A stretch of DNA of 64,000 bases from Bradyrhizobium cosmicum. GTDB taxonomy: Bacteria > Pseudomonadota > Alphaproteobacteria > Rhizobiales > Xanthobacteraceae. Below, piece by piece: positions 11,401 to 18,998 of the stretch. Every line of letters starts with the position of its first letter. The stretch's first letter is position 1. The translations under genes were made by a program, and so were the position numbers. Under the pieces are notes generated by a model. That model was given only the letters and a program-made list of their open reading frames with translations, searched no databases and had not been told where the DNA came from. Where the stretch lies: assembly GCF_007290395.2 (NCBI RefSeq), contig NZ_CP041656.2, forward strand, positions 6,510,001 to 6,574,000, given 5' to 3'.

Positions 11401-11428
11401 TTACGGGCGGATTAATCTGCGAAACCAT
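5429..11428 (-). CDS. Giant T1SS-type secreted protein: polysaccharide-lyase-like domain plus tandem Ig-like and W-rich repeats
   Basis: A 1,999-residue surface or secreted protein with no N-terminal signal peptide, as expected for a type I substrate. Rough order: Ig-like domain (5-100); a jelly-roll domain (105-345) with HRSEISGG and YWKEGIYEG, matching the Polysacc_lyase/heparin-lyase-I-like proteins at 40592 and 44368; further Ig-like modules (345-735); six near-identical 118-residue Ig-like repeats (about 736-1446); three W-rich repeats (about 1447-1797), each ending in a DLNGDG-type calcium loop; and a Gly/Ser-rich beta region. The tail is hydrophilic and lacks classical GGxGxDxxx RTX nonapeptides. 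A good ribosome site (AAGGGGG, complement of 11437-11443) precedes the ATG. Likely role: adhesion to, or trimming of, the cell's own polysaccharide. Export by the neighbouring transporter is inferred. Confidence 0.85.
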   Translation of the reverse strand: MVSQINPPVILAASPDNVAFDKDPGVSYSDELTLVGTATAYSTITVYDGTTALGTTTANSAGVWSYATPSLADGAHSFTATATVAGVTSVASSAMTQTIAGAISNFSPLTDQWSSPISVGGMPYYAENANINGNAPWAITQLDSHTIRFEVRPNDIWAGNDSHRSEISGGTVYSATSTIDLSYQFTVQPGFNDTSNNLDWQILGQFHADDNDPTYLSINGGNPPFAFHLTGPNGSGEGDYLAVQAFYALPGQKEWTAATLPSDPLNGYLWVSPTPIVRGQAIDVHVEANFQNNASGFLEVWINGQQVVDYHGALGYGGGVYWKEGIYEGWSSDQSITVDYANTSITTKPGAPLILGNVVNGNQVMLNGTAQANSIITIYDGSTKLGTATTSSNGLWFYETNTLAVGGHSLSATATDNAGNVGAASAASATIAAFTGPIVTQVTTSAQTGETVTGNSITFTLKTSSVVSVTGTPTLTLNNGGTAVYSGGSGTNTLTFTYSVGANDSIVKGVAITGANLPNGASITDSSGNAAILTGASVLFPGVIIDTQPVKTPVFGDPVDNGNGTFTFTGTAGANTTVYFATSYGTALGSAPVDSNGRWTFTTPTLAGNTWTSIQAYNVNSLGDVSAIGSENGVGFGNDSNLPPSPTITGNALVGNVVTLYGSVEAGYSISKVTIFDGTTQIGTASINSNNTWSFSTNTLTNGVHNFSAKVTNAAGTSSGSVSDPITVGTVASPVDTTAPTVSSLVASGSGITSGNGTLGVGGVVTLTMNLSEAVMVSGGTPTLTLNNGGTATYAGGSGTNALTFSYTVGAGQNTSDLAVTAVNLNSAVAKDSAGNIANLAGAVTNPSGTLQINTAATTVSSVAASGAGITSGNGILNAGDVVTLTVNLSSAVTVVGGTPTLALNGGGTATYAGGSGTNALTFSYTVGAGQNTSDLAVTAVNLNSATVKDGAGNTANLAGAVTNPSGTLQIDTTAPTVSSLVASGSGITSGNGTLGVGGVVTLTMNLSEAVTVSGGTPTLTLNNGGTATYAGGSGTNALAFSYTVGAGQNTSDLAVTAVNLNSAVAKDSAGNIANLAGAVTNPSGTLQINTAATTVSSVAASGAGITSGNGILNAGDVVTLTVNLSSAVTVVGGTPTLALNGGGTATYAGGSGTNALTFSYTVGAGQNTSDLTVTAVNLNSATVKDGAGNTANLAGAVTNPSGTLQIDTTAPTVSSLAASGTGITSGNGILNAGDVVTLTVNLNEAVTVAGGTPTLKLNNGGVAAYTGGSGTKVLTFSYTVGAGQNTSDLAVTAVNLNSATVKDSAGNTANLAGAVTNPSGTLQIDTTTPTVSSVAAAGTGITSGNGILNVGDVVTLTVNLDEAVTVAGGTPTLKLNNGGVAAYTGGSGTKVLTFSYTVGTGQNTSDLAVTAVNLNSATVKDSAGNTANLAGAVTNPSGTLQIDTTTLTIEALGATSLVKAGRNYYMNPVGGGSGPVLKYGDASVVAAQFGVWTPVAAEKTSGGYQIAWQAPGSNQFIIWNTDAKGNYLSNTAALSGDSITLEQAETSFRQDLNGDGTIGVPTTVSTIESSGSTSLVQVGANFYLNPVAGGSGPQLKYAGSAVVAEQFGVWTPVAVEKTSSGYQIAWQAPGTNQFIIWYTDSSGNYRSNTGVISGTSASFERAESSFHQDLNGNGVIGVAGAATTAIESLGSTSLAQVGTSFNLTPVDGGSGLELNYYGSPVVAAQFGVWTPIGAEQTSTGYLVAWQAPGTDQFILWTTDSNGNYLSDTGLVLGSSAALQRAENTLHQDLNGDGIIVLSGSGTVIGSNSLIVGSGASVELVGAYSGTVRFAGATGSLIIDQSTQFGGTISGQLTKGDLIDLRDITAGAGATVTYSGNNSPGNLSVSDGTNTATIALSGNYSLGNFIVSSDGNGGTLLVDPPLSTAQGNEVLTNGSESKSAWLDSIDSKLALWSQHIASAFSSSPFDTSSSGTTVNSETGRATPTFQLATSAISQQQYPS
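6037..7090 (-). repeat. Three W-rich repeats with DxNxDGxxG loops
   Basis: Three tandem units of about 113-118 codons within the giant repeat protein. Each carries a FGVWTP...YQIAWQAPG core and ends in a DLNGDGTIG-like loop (DLNGDGTIG, DLNGNGVIG, DLNGDGIIV). The core resembles the tryptophan-rich C-terminal domain family (W_rich_C), and the loops look like EF-hand/dockerin calcium sites. Boundaries are approximate. Confidence 0.7.
7090..9222 (-). repeat. Six tandem 354-bp Ig-like repeats
   Basis: Six consecutive copies of a 118-codon unit (APTVSSLVASGSGITSGNGT at its start, SGTLQIDT near its end). The period of 354 bases is visible in the recurrence of the same sequence. Copies alternate between two subtypes, NEAVTVAGG/SEAVTVSGG and SSAVTVVGG. 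Confidence 0.9.
7790..9205 (-). repeat. 708-bp two-unit tandem duplication inside the Ig-like array
   Basis: Bases near 7790-8497 and 8498-9205 are almost identical. In the roughly 700 bases compared by eye, only a handful of single-base changes appear (for example aaggcc versus aaggtc near 8310/9018). The duplicated block is two 354-bp repeats, so it is a recent copy-number step. The outer repeats are more diverged. Edges are approximate because the duplication is tandem. Confidence 0.85.
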
Positions 11429-12188
11429 TTAGTTAGCCCCCTTCGATGGCCACGAGCGCCCTGATGCAGTCGAATTACTGGATCAAATTGAGAGGCCACC
11501 TATGAATTTCGGGCTTTTTAGAATCGTAGAGTTTTAGAAAATCTTCGTGCCCATCCCGTGAATTACACCGTTTATTTCCCACGCCTTGGGCCATCTGATT
11601 TAATTGGTGCTCGGGCAGTTCGCGGCGTACCGTGCCGCAACCAGCATTTGCAGATCCCCCTATTCCAATTGAATATTCCAACGTCATCCCCTTTGCGCCG
11701 CAGGCCGCTCTAGACGCAGCCCAATACCCCGCACACCCCACCACCCGAGGCACACTATCTTGCACCCTAAAGCAGTAAAACATGGTTAATTGCCCATTGC
11801 GGCATCGCTTGGAACCCGAATTGTTCAAAATGTGACACTTCTGGTGCATGTGACGCCTTAAACCACACCATATTACCGACATCAAAGTCTACGCCGTTAA
11901 TTTGGTGCCGGAGATGAGCGGACGTCCAAATCAAACCCGAGTCGGCAACTTCTGAAATTAACTGTGTAAATCAAATATCGGGGGAATACGATTTATTGCC
12001 TCGATCGCCCGAGGCTTTGATGCAATTGCGCCGCACCTCTCGGCTCTATGTGTCCGAAAGTCCGCGAACGCAGCATCGCTCCGCCTGGAGCACGCGCGGG
12101 CCATGTGAAGTTGCGCTTACCCCGTTTCCCAGCGCTGTAGGTTGATCCGTCGGAGTTTGTCTCGTTTCGGATCTCGAAAATCTCGAAA
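11429..12188. other. 760-bp non-coding region upstream of the giant repeat protein
   Basis: No convincing gene is present. A 136-codon minus-strand frame at 11475-11885 is Cys- and Arg-rich with no family feel. The stretch is AT-rich in patches and holds GTTAATTT-type elements at 11896-11903 (plus strand) and 11954-11962 (minus strand). It probably carries a long 5' leader and the promoter of the repeat-protein gene; a clear -35/-10 pair could not be picked. Confidence 0.5.
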
Positions 12189-13544
12189 TCAGTCAACCCG
12201 CCGATATTCGACCGTCGATTTTCGCGCTTGCGATGACAACAATCGGGTCTGCTGGACCACCATACCGACAATGATCGAGGTCAGCACCGTGCTAAGGCAT
12301 TTCGTCATGAAATTGCTCTCGGAGATGTTCAGGACGAGGGTGACCGACCAGATTGCGAACGGGAAGATGTTGGTGTTCGCTTGCCCTGCGGGGTTTGCAA
12401 TAACCAAGCGGATTGCCCCCCACAAGATCGCGATGAACGCTCCGAAAATCAGCGGAGAGAACGCGTAGCCAAACTCAAGAAACTTGTCGACGTAGCCGTT
12501 GTCGACACTCCATTCGGACATATTATCAGCGATACGAGCCCCGAAGCCTCCTCCGAGCAAGCTATAACCAGAGCTATAGAAGTTTTTCAGGATGATCGGC
12601 CAGAAATCAGCCCGGCCGGTGAGATCGGTGGATTTCCCGAGGATCCCAACGATCACGTAATTTAGGATGCCGAGCTTGAACGCCACACCGAGAATGCCGA
12701 TGCCGATGCCGAATTTGACGAACATGGGTTGGCGAAGCGGATATGGCAGGCGGGTAACCAAATATGCCATCGAGAGAAACGCGGGCACGATCACCGCGGC
12801 GATCATTCCGGTAGCCGATTGCGTCCCGATCAGGCATGCGCCGCTGAAAGCCAGAAAACACGCCAGAACCGGCGCGGAAAAGATCGAAGTTCGATAGAAC
12901 AACAGAAGTCCGAGCGTGACCCCGGAAAAGTATCCAAGACCTTGCTTGTGACTGAATATGCCGCGCCACAAGCCCGCGTGAACGGTTTGGTACGGGTCAG
13001 TCAACTGGTGAATAGCAGTCTCCGGTAACAACACGACCCAGATAATACTCAGGAGGCAACCGACGGCCATGGTTCGGACTACGAATACGATCGATCGAAA
13101 GCCAGGCATCAATCCGATGATTACAAACCCAAGCAATGCCGTGGTCATGTAGGTGTTGGCGGACTGAATTGTCGCAGCACGGTTGTAGGACCATCCAGCC
13201 GAAGCAAATGCCACCAAAACCGGCAGCCAGACCGGCCAGCATTGAAAGGCGAGCGTTCTGGTGGACGGCGACATGATCAACGTTACGAACGCAAACAGCT
13301 CCGAGCTAATCGTTATGACCTGCAGCGTTGTCGAGCCTACCCAGCGACCGGTCGTCATATCCAGCGCCAACTGAATCGTAAAAGCTGGAAAGTAGAAGAT
13401 GAGAAGCAACCCTAGCACCAGACGTATCGGAAGGGGCGCGGCCTGTACCGCCGCAACAGTCGACCCCAATCCGCGCCGGACGCCCGCACGGGGCAATGCC
13501 CATTCAGTGGCGACATCCAGTGGGTGCCCCGAAAGTTCAGACAT
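12189..13544 (-). CDS. O-antigen ligase / ExoQ-like polysaccharide polymerase
   Basis: Polytopic inner-membrane protein of the O-antigen ligase/Wzy superfamily, expected to polymerise lipid-linked repeat units at the periplasmic face. The 451 residues have a soluble N-terminus of about 35 residues and then roughly 10-12 hydrophobic segments. The diagnostic loop WRGIFSHKQGLGYFSG (about residues 195-210) resembles the WxG(x)fxHKNxLG motif of ExoQ-type enzymes. A further loop, GRADFWPIILKNF, resembles the catalytic loop near TGR-x-xxW in ExoQ and WaaL families. The tail is basic and Arg-rich. It is followed upstream by a divergent Wzc-type kinase, a usual partner in Wzx/Wzy systems. Polymerase is favoured over ligase because no LPS-core genes are nearby. 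Confidence 0.85.
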   Translation of the reverse strand: MSELSGHPLDVATEWALPRAGVRRGLGSTVAAVQAAPLPIRLVLGLLLIFYFPAFTIQLALDMTTGRWVGSTTLQVITISSELFAFVTLIMSPSTRTLAFQCWPVWLPVLVAFASAGWSYNRAATIQSANTYMTTALLGFVIIGLMPGFRSIVFVVRTMAVGCLLSIIWVVLLPETAIHQLTDPYQTVHAGLWRGIFSHKQGLGYFSGVTLGLLLFYRTSIFSAPVLACFLAFSGACLIGTQSATGMIAAVIVPAFLSMAYLVTRLPYPLRQPMFVKFGIGIGILGVAFKLGILNYVIVGILGKSTDLTGRADFWPIILKNFYSSGYSLLGGGFGARIADNMSEWSVDNGYVDKFLEFGYAFSPLIFGAFIAILWGAIRLVIANPAGQANTNIFPFAIWSVTLVLNISESNFMTKCLSTVLTSIIVGMVVQQTRLLSSQARKSTVEYRRVD

Positions 13545-13804
13545 CAGCGTTTACCAACAATCATTTTCTTTTAAATACCGATTTTCCGGCCCGACGGCGA
13601 CTACCAACTTGCGATTTTAAGCCACGCCTCCCCCATTTTCAATTATTCGAGGGATTAGCCCCGACACTTCAACATCTTAACCTTTAAATCGATCATACCG
13701 CCTCAACACCCACATGCCGCAGGTTCCTCATGGAAGCAGGCAGGCAAGCGTGCTAGATTTAAATACATATCGCAAGTGCGCTCCAATTTAATTTGGGTTC
13801 TTTG
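13545..13804. promoter_or_regulatory. Divergent promoter region between polymerase and tyrosine-kinase genes
   Basis: About 250 bases of AT-rich spacer separate divergent starts. It holds TTTAATTTG at 13787-13795 just ahead of the kinase start, and runs such as cttaacctttaaatc near 13677-13691. No -35/-10 pair or operator is clear. The position implies promoters facing both ways. Confidence 0.4.
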
Positions 13805-16045
13805 ATGCTTCAGCTGAACAAAGATCGCAGGCTTTCCTCATTCGAGCCGGAACAGACGGGATCAGCGTCCGGTTCCTCCGCCGAATACATCCAGATGGTC
13901 CTAGGATTCGCGCGACGCCAAGCCTGGGTCGTATGCATCGCCATCGTATTGGCCATAGCTACAGCTACTTTCTATGTCCTGGTCGTGCCGGCGACTTACA
14001 AAGCGACAGCGACTGTAGGAATCGACACAACAAAATTCCAACTGTTTCAGCCCGCGGGCGAATTGATCATCGATACGTCGTCCGCCGTCGAGAGTCAGCT
14101 CGAGATCCTGAAATCCGAGAAGCTGGCGCTCGAAGTCATCAAGAAGCTTCGTCTGGCCGACAATATCCCGGCCGCCAATGCAGGCTGGTTCGGCTCGTCG
14201 AAGCCGCCGAGCGAATTTGCGTACACCCGGCAATTGGTGGCAGTCCTTCAGAAGCATCTGACGGTCAAGCGCCTCGGCATCGCCTGGATTATCGAGATCA
14301 GCTACGAGAGCCGTGATCCCGAGCAGGCAGCGCAGTTCGCCAATGCATTTGCCGAGGCGTACATCGCCGATCAGCTGGATTCAAAGTATCAGGCGACGCG
14401 ACAGGCGAGTGCATGGCTGGAGGGACGCGTCAAGGAGATGCGAGAGCAGACCATGGCGGCCCAACACGCCGTCGTGGAATTCAAGGTCAAGAATGGCATT
14501 GTTGATACCGGCGGGCGGCTCATGAGCGAGCAGCAACTTGCCGAGCTCAACGGCCAGTTGCTGACCGCGCGTGGACAGACATCCGAAGCTAAGGCTCGGC
14601 TTGAGCGCGTCAATGCAGTGGTTCAAGCAGCTCTTTCAGCCGATAACTCCAATGCTCTGGTGACGGACGTTCCAATCAACGAACCGATTGCCAAGCTCCG
14701 AAGCCAACTGATCGAACTTACTAATAAAGAAAAGGAATGGTCTGCGAAGTTTGGAAGCGACCATCTTGCGGTGATCAATCTGCACAGTCAGGCCAAGCAG
14801 GTTCGCTCCGCCATGATCGACGAGCTTCGCCGGGTCGGCGAGGCCTTCAAGAGCGACTACGATCTGGCCTTGCGCCGCGAAAAGGGCCTGGAAACAGAAG
14901 TGGCTCAAGCGGTTTCCCAATCGGATTCGTCCACCCGCAATCAGGTGAGGTTGCGCGAGCTCGAAAGCACAGCGGCCAGCACCAGGGAACTGTACGAGAA
15001 TCTGAACAAACGATATCTCGAATCGGTTGAGCAAAAATCGTTTCCGGTCACGGAGGCAAGAGTGATCACGCGCGCGGCGCCCGCGCTGGACCGCGAGTAC
15101 AAATCCACGATGAAGATCCTTGCCGGAATACTCGGCGGGGGAATTGCCCTCGGCCTTGGGCTGGCTTTTCTTCGTGAGTTCACTGACAATGTTTTTCGTA
15201 GCGTCGGCCAGGTTGAACGGCAGCTGCACATGAATTGCATTACGCCAGTGCCGCTCTGGAAGAACGACGAGACCGAGAATGGTCCGTCTCTGGTGCCGCC
15301 CTTAGAGGGCGAAAGGAAACTTATGCGTTCGAAGGGGCCTGCCTGGGCCACCGTCGACTCCCCTCTTTCGCACCATGCAGAAGCGATGCGCTCGATCAAG
15401 TTGGCAATAGACCTGAATTGCCCGGGCAAAGGCGCCAAGGTGATCGGCATGACCTCATCGCTGCCCAGAGAAGGTAAATCAACTGTGGCAATTTCCCTCG
15501 CGCTGACCATAGCGGCTGCCGGGGCAAAAGTGATGCTTCTGGACTTCGATCTTCGAAATCCGGCTCTGACGCGTTCATTGACCTCCAAGGCGAAGGTAGG
15601 TTTTCTCGATGTCATCTCGGGGAGAACACCCCTTGCAGATGCCGTTTGGTCCGATCAGTCCCAGTATCTTTCGTTCCTGCCGACAATCACCAATGGCCTT
15701 TTCGTTCAAAGCAACGAGATAATGGGCGCGCAGCTTACGAAGACGTTCATGGACCAACTTCGCGAGGAGTACGCTTACATCATCGTAGACTTGCCGCCCC
15801 TTGCGCCCGTTGTCGACGCAAAGGCGACGACCCACCTGATCGACGCATATCTGTTTGTCGTCGAATGGGGCGCTACGAAGGTCGACGTTGTCGAGCATGC
15901 CCTGAGCAGGGCTCCTGGCATATCGGAAAATGCGCTCGGCATCGTTCTCAACAAAGTCAATATGGATAGACTTTACAAGTACGACGGCGAGAACAGGACC
16001 TATTACGTCAACAAGCACTACGCACAATATGGCTATAACCAATAG
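13805..16045 (+). CDS. Polysaccharide chain-length tyrosine autokinase (Wzc/ExoP-like)
   Basis: Bacterial tyrosine kinase fused to a Wzz co-polymerase domain, controlling chain length and export together with Wza. The N-terminal Wzz domain has a membrane segment near residues 42-62 (CIAIVLAIATATFYVLVV), a long periplasmic coiled-coil region (about 165-420) and a second segment near 440-460 (ILAGGGIALGLGLAF lies here). The cytoplasmic BY-kinase domain has Walker A SSLPREGKST, Walker A' MLLDFDLRNP and Walker B YIIVDLPPL. The last 23 residues hold seven tyrosines, the expected autophosphorylation cluster. The ATG at 13805 is preferred to an in-frame TTG at 13793; neither has a clear ribosome site. 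A strong hairpin follows the stop codon. Confidence 0.93.
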   Translation: MLQLNKDRRLSSFEPEQTGSASGSSAEYIQMVLGFARRQAWVVCIAIVLAIATATFYVLVVPATYKATATVGIDTTKFQLFQPAGELIIDTSSAVESQLEILKSEKLALEVIKKLRLADNIPAANAGWFGSSKPPSEFAYTRQLVAVLQKHLTVKRLGIAWIIEISYESRDPEQAAQFANAFAEAYIADQLDSKYQATRQASAWLEGRVKEMREQTMAAQHAVVEFKVKNGIVDTGGRLMSEQQLAELNGQLLTARGQTSEAKARLERVNAVVQAALSADNSNALVTDVPINEPIAKLRSQLIELTNKEKEWSAKFGSDHLAVINLHSQAKQVRSAMIDELRRVGEAFKSDYDLALRREKGLETEVAQAVSQSDSSTRNQVRLRELESTAASTRELYENLNKRYLESVEQKSFPVTEARVITRAAPALDREYKSTMKILAGILGGGIALGLGLAFLREFTDNVFRSVGQVERQLHMNCITPVPLWKNDETENGPSLVPPLEGERKLMRSKGPAWATVDSPLSHHAEAMRSIKLAIDLNCPGKGAKVIGMTSSLPREGKSTVAISLALTIAAAGAKVMLLDFDLRNPALTRSLTSKAKVGFLDVISGRTPLADAVWSDQSQYLSFLPTITNGLFVQSNEIMGAQLTKTFMDQLREEYAYIIVDLPPLAPVVDAKATTHLIDAYLFVVEWGATKVDVVEHALSRAPGISENALGIVLNKVNMDRLYKYDGENRTYYVNKHYAQYGYNQ

Positions 16046-16060
16046 CAACAGGCAGTCGCG

Positions 16061-16092
16061 ATCGGACGGGCCCTTAGCCAGGCCCGCCCGAT
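16061..16092 (+). terminator. Strong hairpin after the Wzc-like gene
   Basis: A 12-base stem (ATCGGACGGGCC and GGCCCGCCCGAT) with one mismatch and an 8-base loop begins 15 bases after the stop codon. No U-tract follows, so it is either a Rho-assisted or a U-less terminator. Confidence 0.6.
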
Positions 16093-16485
16093 AAGCCGTT
16101 CCCAAATTCTGGCTCGGGCAACAGCTGGCACGAATCTCTCAGCGCCAGCTGTCCGTCTTCATGCTCGACTAGGTGCGGCCAGTGTGTTTCTCCTGTGCGC
16201 GCGCCGTGCCCGGCCTGCTCGATCCGGCTTTTGGACACCCGCCCATCGCATCATTCTGTTTCCCGATTGGTCGCATCGCAATCGTCGAGGCCTCTCGAGC
16301 TACCGCAAAGGACATGCCTAGCGATCCCTTTTCCCCTTCGCGCGCGTAGGTGTAATGGACCTATGGACGCTTTGAGGAACCGCCGGTGCGGATCTGACTT
16401 CCTCCACGTAACGCTCTAAACATCGGAGCGCAGAGCATTTGAGCAGATATGCGAGTTCGAGATGAGCCGCCGATCTCATGGAATT
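16093..16485. other. Non-coding gap between convergent genes
   Basis: About 390 bases with no convincing gene. A 74-codon frame at 16195-16419 has a composition unlike a protein and no recognisable features. A short hairpin (GAGAT/ATCTC arms at about 16457-16475) near the flippase stop could help terminate the minus-strand operon. Nothing else was seen. Confidence 0.5.
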
Positions 16486-17796
16486 CTAGTAGGCTCCTAC
16501 GTGCCGTTGTCGGCGTGCCGATAGGTTGAGAGCGAGCCATAGTCCCCCGCCCCGTAAGATGTCGGAGAAATAAAGGGCTGCGTAGATTCCGGACGTGCCG
16601 TTGCTAGTGCCCAGCAAAACCACCATCAAGGCGCCAACGGCATTTGCGACACCGCTTACGACCGTCGACATCTTATGGTGCTCCGCGGCATTGAGCGCGT
16701 CGAACGCTAGGAATTGGATGGCGGTCGGGATCACCGTCCACGCGAGGATTCTGACGACGTCCGATGACGCGACAAAAGCTTGGCCGAACACGTATGGCAT
16801 GTAAGGTGCGATCAGGAACAGGCCGACGCTTGTCACCGCACTGATGCCGACCGAGTAGGGAAGGTATTTCGTTGCGAGCGCAAGGCTGGACTGAGGCCCA
16901 TCTCGGCCAGCAACGGCGAGTTTCCCGTAAATGACACGATCAAAAGAGCCCGGCACGACGAGTGCGGCACCTATCAATCTCCGGCCCGCACCATAGACGC
17001 CAACGAATTCGGGCGAGGTGACAGCACTCAGCACGAGAACGTCCACGCTGTGCCGAAGCATGATGAGGAAGCTCGAAAACGCAAGGCTTCCGCCTAACCA
17101 CAACTCTCGGCGGAGCACGCACAATTGGGGGCGCCCAAAACGCCAGATCAGGGCAACGCAGACAACGCCGATGGCGACGTGGACCGCCGCCCACCACACG
17201 GCCCAGTTGTCCAATGAAGTCACCCCAAAGAGACCACACGCCGCGACCGCAGCCAGGGCGCGAACCACACCGGTTCCGCCGTTGATCAAGTTGGCCGTTT
17301 TAAAATCCCCGCGGGCCAGAAAGATGTTTTCGACCAGGCTGAAGAAGGAGGGGAATGCAACATTGACCGGCACCAGAAGAAGCAGAACCTGAAGCCAGGC
17401 ACCCCGGCTGCCACTGTGAATTCCCGGCGCAAAAAACATGCAGGGAACGACCACGACCGTCAGTACGGTACCCGTGACAAGGATGACGAGGAGCGTATGA
17501 CCAAGCGCCTCGGCATATCGCGCAGGGTCGCGGCTCACGATCCGGCGTAGCGCCTCTCCCGGCCCAAATCCGCACCAGGTGTTTGCAAGCGCCGTCACAG
17601 CGCTGATCGTCGTCAGTTCGCCAAACTGCGCCGCGCCCAGGGAGCGGGCAAGAAGGATAAAAGCGATCGCCTGCGCAACAACACCAGTAGCCAGACTTCC
17701 GATTGATCCCGCGAGGAGCCTGACCATGGGTAGCTTCGGTCTGAAAAACGTTGCAATCTGAGACATGCTCAATATTTTTCTTATGCCATCAATCAA
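16486..17796 (-). CDS. Polysaccharide flippase (Wzx/MOP superfamily)
   Basis: Inner-membrane translocase expected to flip undecaprenyl-linked repeat units. The 436 residues show about 12 hydrophobic helices spread over the whole length. The first is typical of the family: GSIGSLATGVVAQAIAFILLARSLGAAQFGE, seen near residues 30-62. The stretch GVYGAGRRLIGAALVVPG near residue 270 fits the mid-protein family pattern. It is the last gene of the minus-strand run that starts with the NRPS genes, 91 bases after the methyltransferase start codon's gene end. A second flippase of the same superfamily lies at 53435, so either two different substrates are flipped or one is a paralogue with a specialised role. 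ATG at 17796; a later Met at residue 11 is possible. Confidence 0.88.
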   Translation of the reverse strand: MIDGIRKILSMSQIATFFRPKLPMVRLLAGSIGSLATGVVAQAIAFILLARSLGAAQFGELTTISAVTALANTWCGFGPGEALRRIVSRDPARYAEALGHTLLVILVTGTVLTVVVVPCMFFAPGIHSGSRGAWLQVLLLLVPVNVAFPSFFSLVENIFLARGDFKTANLINGGTGVVRALAAVAACGLFGVTSLDNWAVWWAAVHVAIGVVCVALIWRFGRPQLCVLRRELWLGGSLAFSSFLIMLRHSVDVLVLSAVTSPEFVGVYGAGRRLIGAALVVPGSFDRVIYGKLAVAGRDGPQSSLALATKYLPYSVGISAVTSVGLFLIAPYMPYVFGQAFVASSDVVRILAWTVIPTAIQFLAFDALNAAEHHKMSTVVSGVANAVGALMVVLLGTSNGTSGIYAALYFSDILRGGGLWLALNLSARRQRHVGAY

Positions 17797-17887
17797 GGCG
17801 CCCGCCGTCGCCTTTCAATGAAATGAGGCGGCCAGGCGACGCGGCGAATACTACCGGATAAATCAGCTTCGTCGTCAAAACAACGAG

Positions 17888-18688
17888 CTAGACCAACCGC
17901 AATCTTGCATAATAGCCACGGCTGGACGAGCGGCCCAAATGCGGGTGGGTCTGAATTGTCCTGCACAAGCTTGGAATCGACCATTCGTCGACGATGTCGT
18001 ACCCGAGCTTGTCGAGGCTGGCGAGGAACTCCGCCCTGTTGCGAATCTGATACGGGATCTCCGCGCACTCGAAGTTTTCAAGTGTCACGACCGTTGGGCC
18101 TTCACGGGTTTGAACCTTGTTGAGAAGCAGATGACGCGGCAACGATGGCAACTTTTTGAGAAAGGCGTCAAAGGGGACATCGAGATATTGCAGCAAGCCC
18201 GAGGCGAGGAGAACGTCGGTTTCCCGAGCCTTGGCCAGATCATCTATGAACGTAGGTCCACTCAATTTCCCTTCGTCCAAAAAGCGGCGTCCAGCTCGGA
18301 CGATCGCGGGCAAGTCATAGATGACCCAATCGACCCTTCCTCTCAGTTCCAGGTGCCTGCCGAAGGCCCGGTATTTGGTCCCCAGGTGACCGCCGGCGTC
18401 GAGAATGGTCTCCGGTGCAAGACGATTTAGCCAGAACAGAATCGGGTAGTCTTCGAGCTTGAGTTCCGACATGTACTCCAAGGAGTGCATGACAACTTCG
18501 TCGTTGTTGTAGCCGACAAGTGCGCCGCTCCGAACCGCCGCAGCGGCCTCGTCAAATGTCGCATACGCGCCGCGATGCCTGAGATACGATGATCTGAACA
18601 GGGCGAGCAGATGCCCCATCATGCCTCGAACAAAGAGAACCGGGCGCGCGGAAAGAAGATACTGCAATGGTGCGGGCAACTTGGACAT
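17888..18688 (-). CDS. Putative SAM-dependent methyltransferase, TIGR04325 type
   Basis: The protein matches the TIGR04325 (LIC12133-like) putative methyltransferase family, often found in surface-polysaccharide and NRPS clusters. The opening DEAAAAVRSGALVGYNNDEVV is seen near residues 45-65. A SAM-binding-like motif I reads ILDAGGHLGTKY, and WVIYDLPAIVRAGRRF is the second strand region. LASGLLQYLD corresponds to the post-motif region. The start chosen is the Met of MSKLPAPLQ at 18688; the frame is open to 18799 but the extra 37 residues are Arg/His-rich and unlikely. The gene sits between the membrane esterase and the flippase. A substrate cannot be named; sugar or peptide methylation are both possible. 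Confidence 0.8.
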   Translation of the reverse strand: MSKLPAPLQYLLSARPVLFVRGMMGHLLALFRSSYLRHRGAYATFDEAAAAVRSGALVGYNNDEVVMHSLEYMSELKLEDYPILFWLNRLAPETILDAGGHLGTKYRAFGRHLELRGRVDWVIYDLPAIVRAGRRFLDEGKLSGPTFIDDLAKARETDVLLASGLLQYLDVPFDAFLKKLPSLPRHLLLNKVQTREGPTVVTLENFECAEIPYQIRNRAEFLASLDKLGYDIVDEWSIPSLCRTIQTHPHLGRSSSRGYYARLRLV

Positions 18689-18998
18689 GTTTATTATGAG
18701 TTTCGGATTGCCAGTTTGGTGATTGCCGGCCCGGAAAGCTCTTCTTGCCAGCCTCGAACGCGAATATCTCCACGAGCCATGGGAGGTGTGCCTTCCCATG
18801 CAAGAACGAAGTTACAGGTCAAACTTGACGTCGGCCGATGATCATCAGGATATCGTTCGTTCCAAGTATCCGGGGATTTTTGCTCCATTTTGGTTAACCC
18901 CACTACCGCCACTGCGGGATGCTGTGTTCAAGATAATTGTGCACGTGTCTTTGCCGACCACCCAGTTGTCGGCATTGCAGAGATGCTTCCAGCCGGGA
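18689..18998. other. 310-bp spacer between esterase and methyltransferase genes
   Basis: Several short overlapping frames exist but none has credible protein character. On the minus strand it would be the leader of the methyltransferase gene. No terminator or operator was recognised, so an internal promoter is possible but not shown. Confidence 0.4.

Noticed and set aside
5429..11428. RTX toxin call for the giant protein
   Set aside because: No GGxGxDxxx nonapeptide repeats were seen; only three DxNxDGxxG loops.
11475..11885. 136-codon minus-strand frame upstream of the giant protein
   Set aside because: Cys-rich low-quality composition, no convincing ribosome site and no recognisable domain. 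Treated as leader.
16195..16419. 74-codon plus-strand frame after the Wzc-like gene
   Set aside because: Composition is Arg/Ser/Cys-rich and it follows a strong hairpin with no promoter signs.
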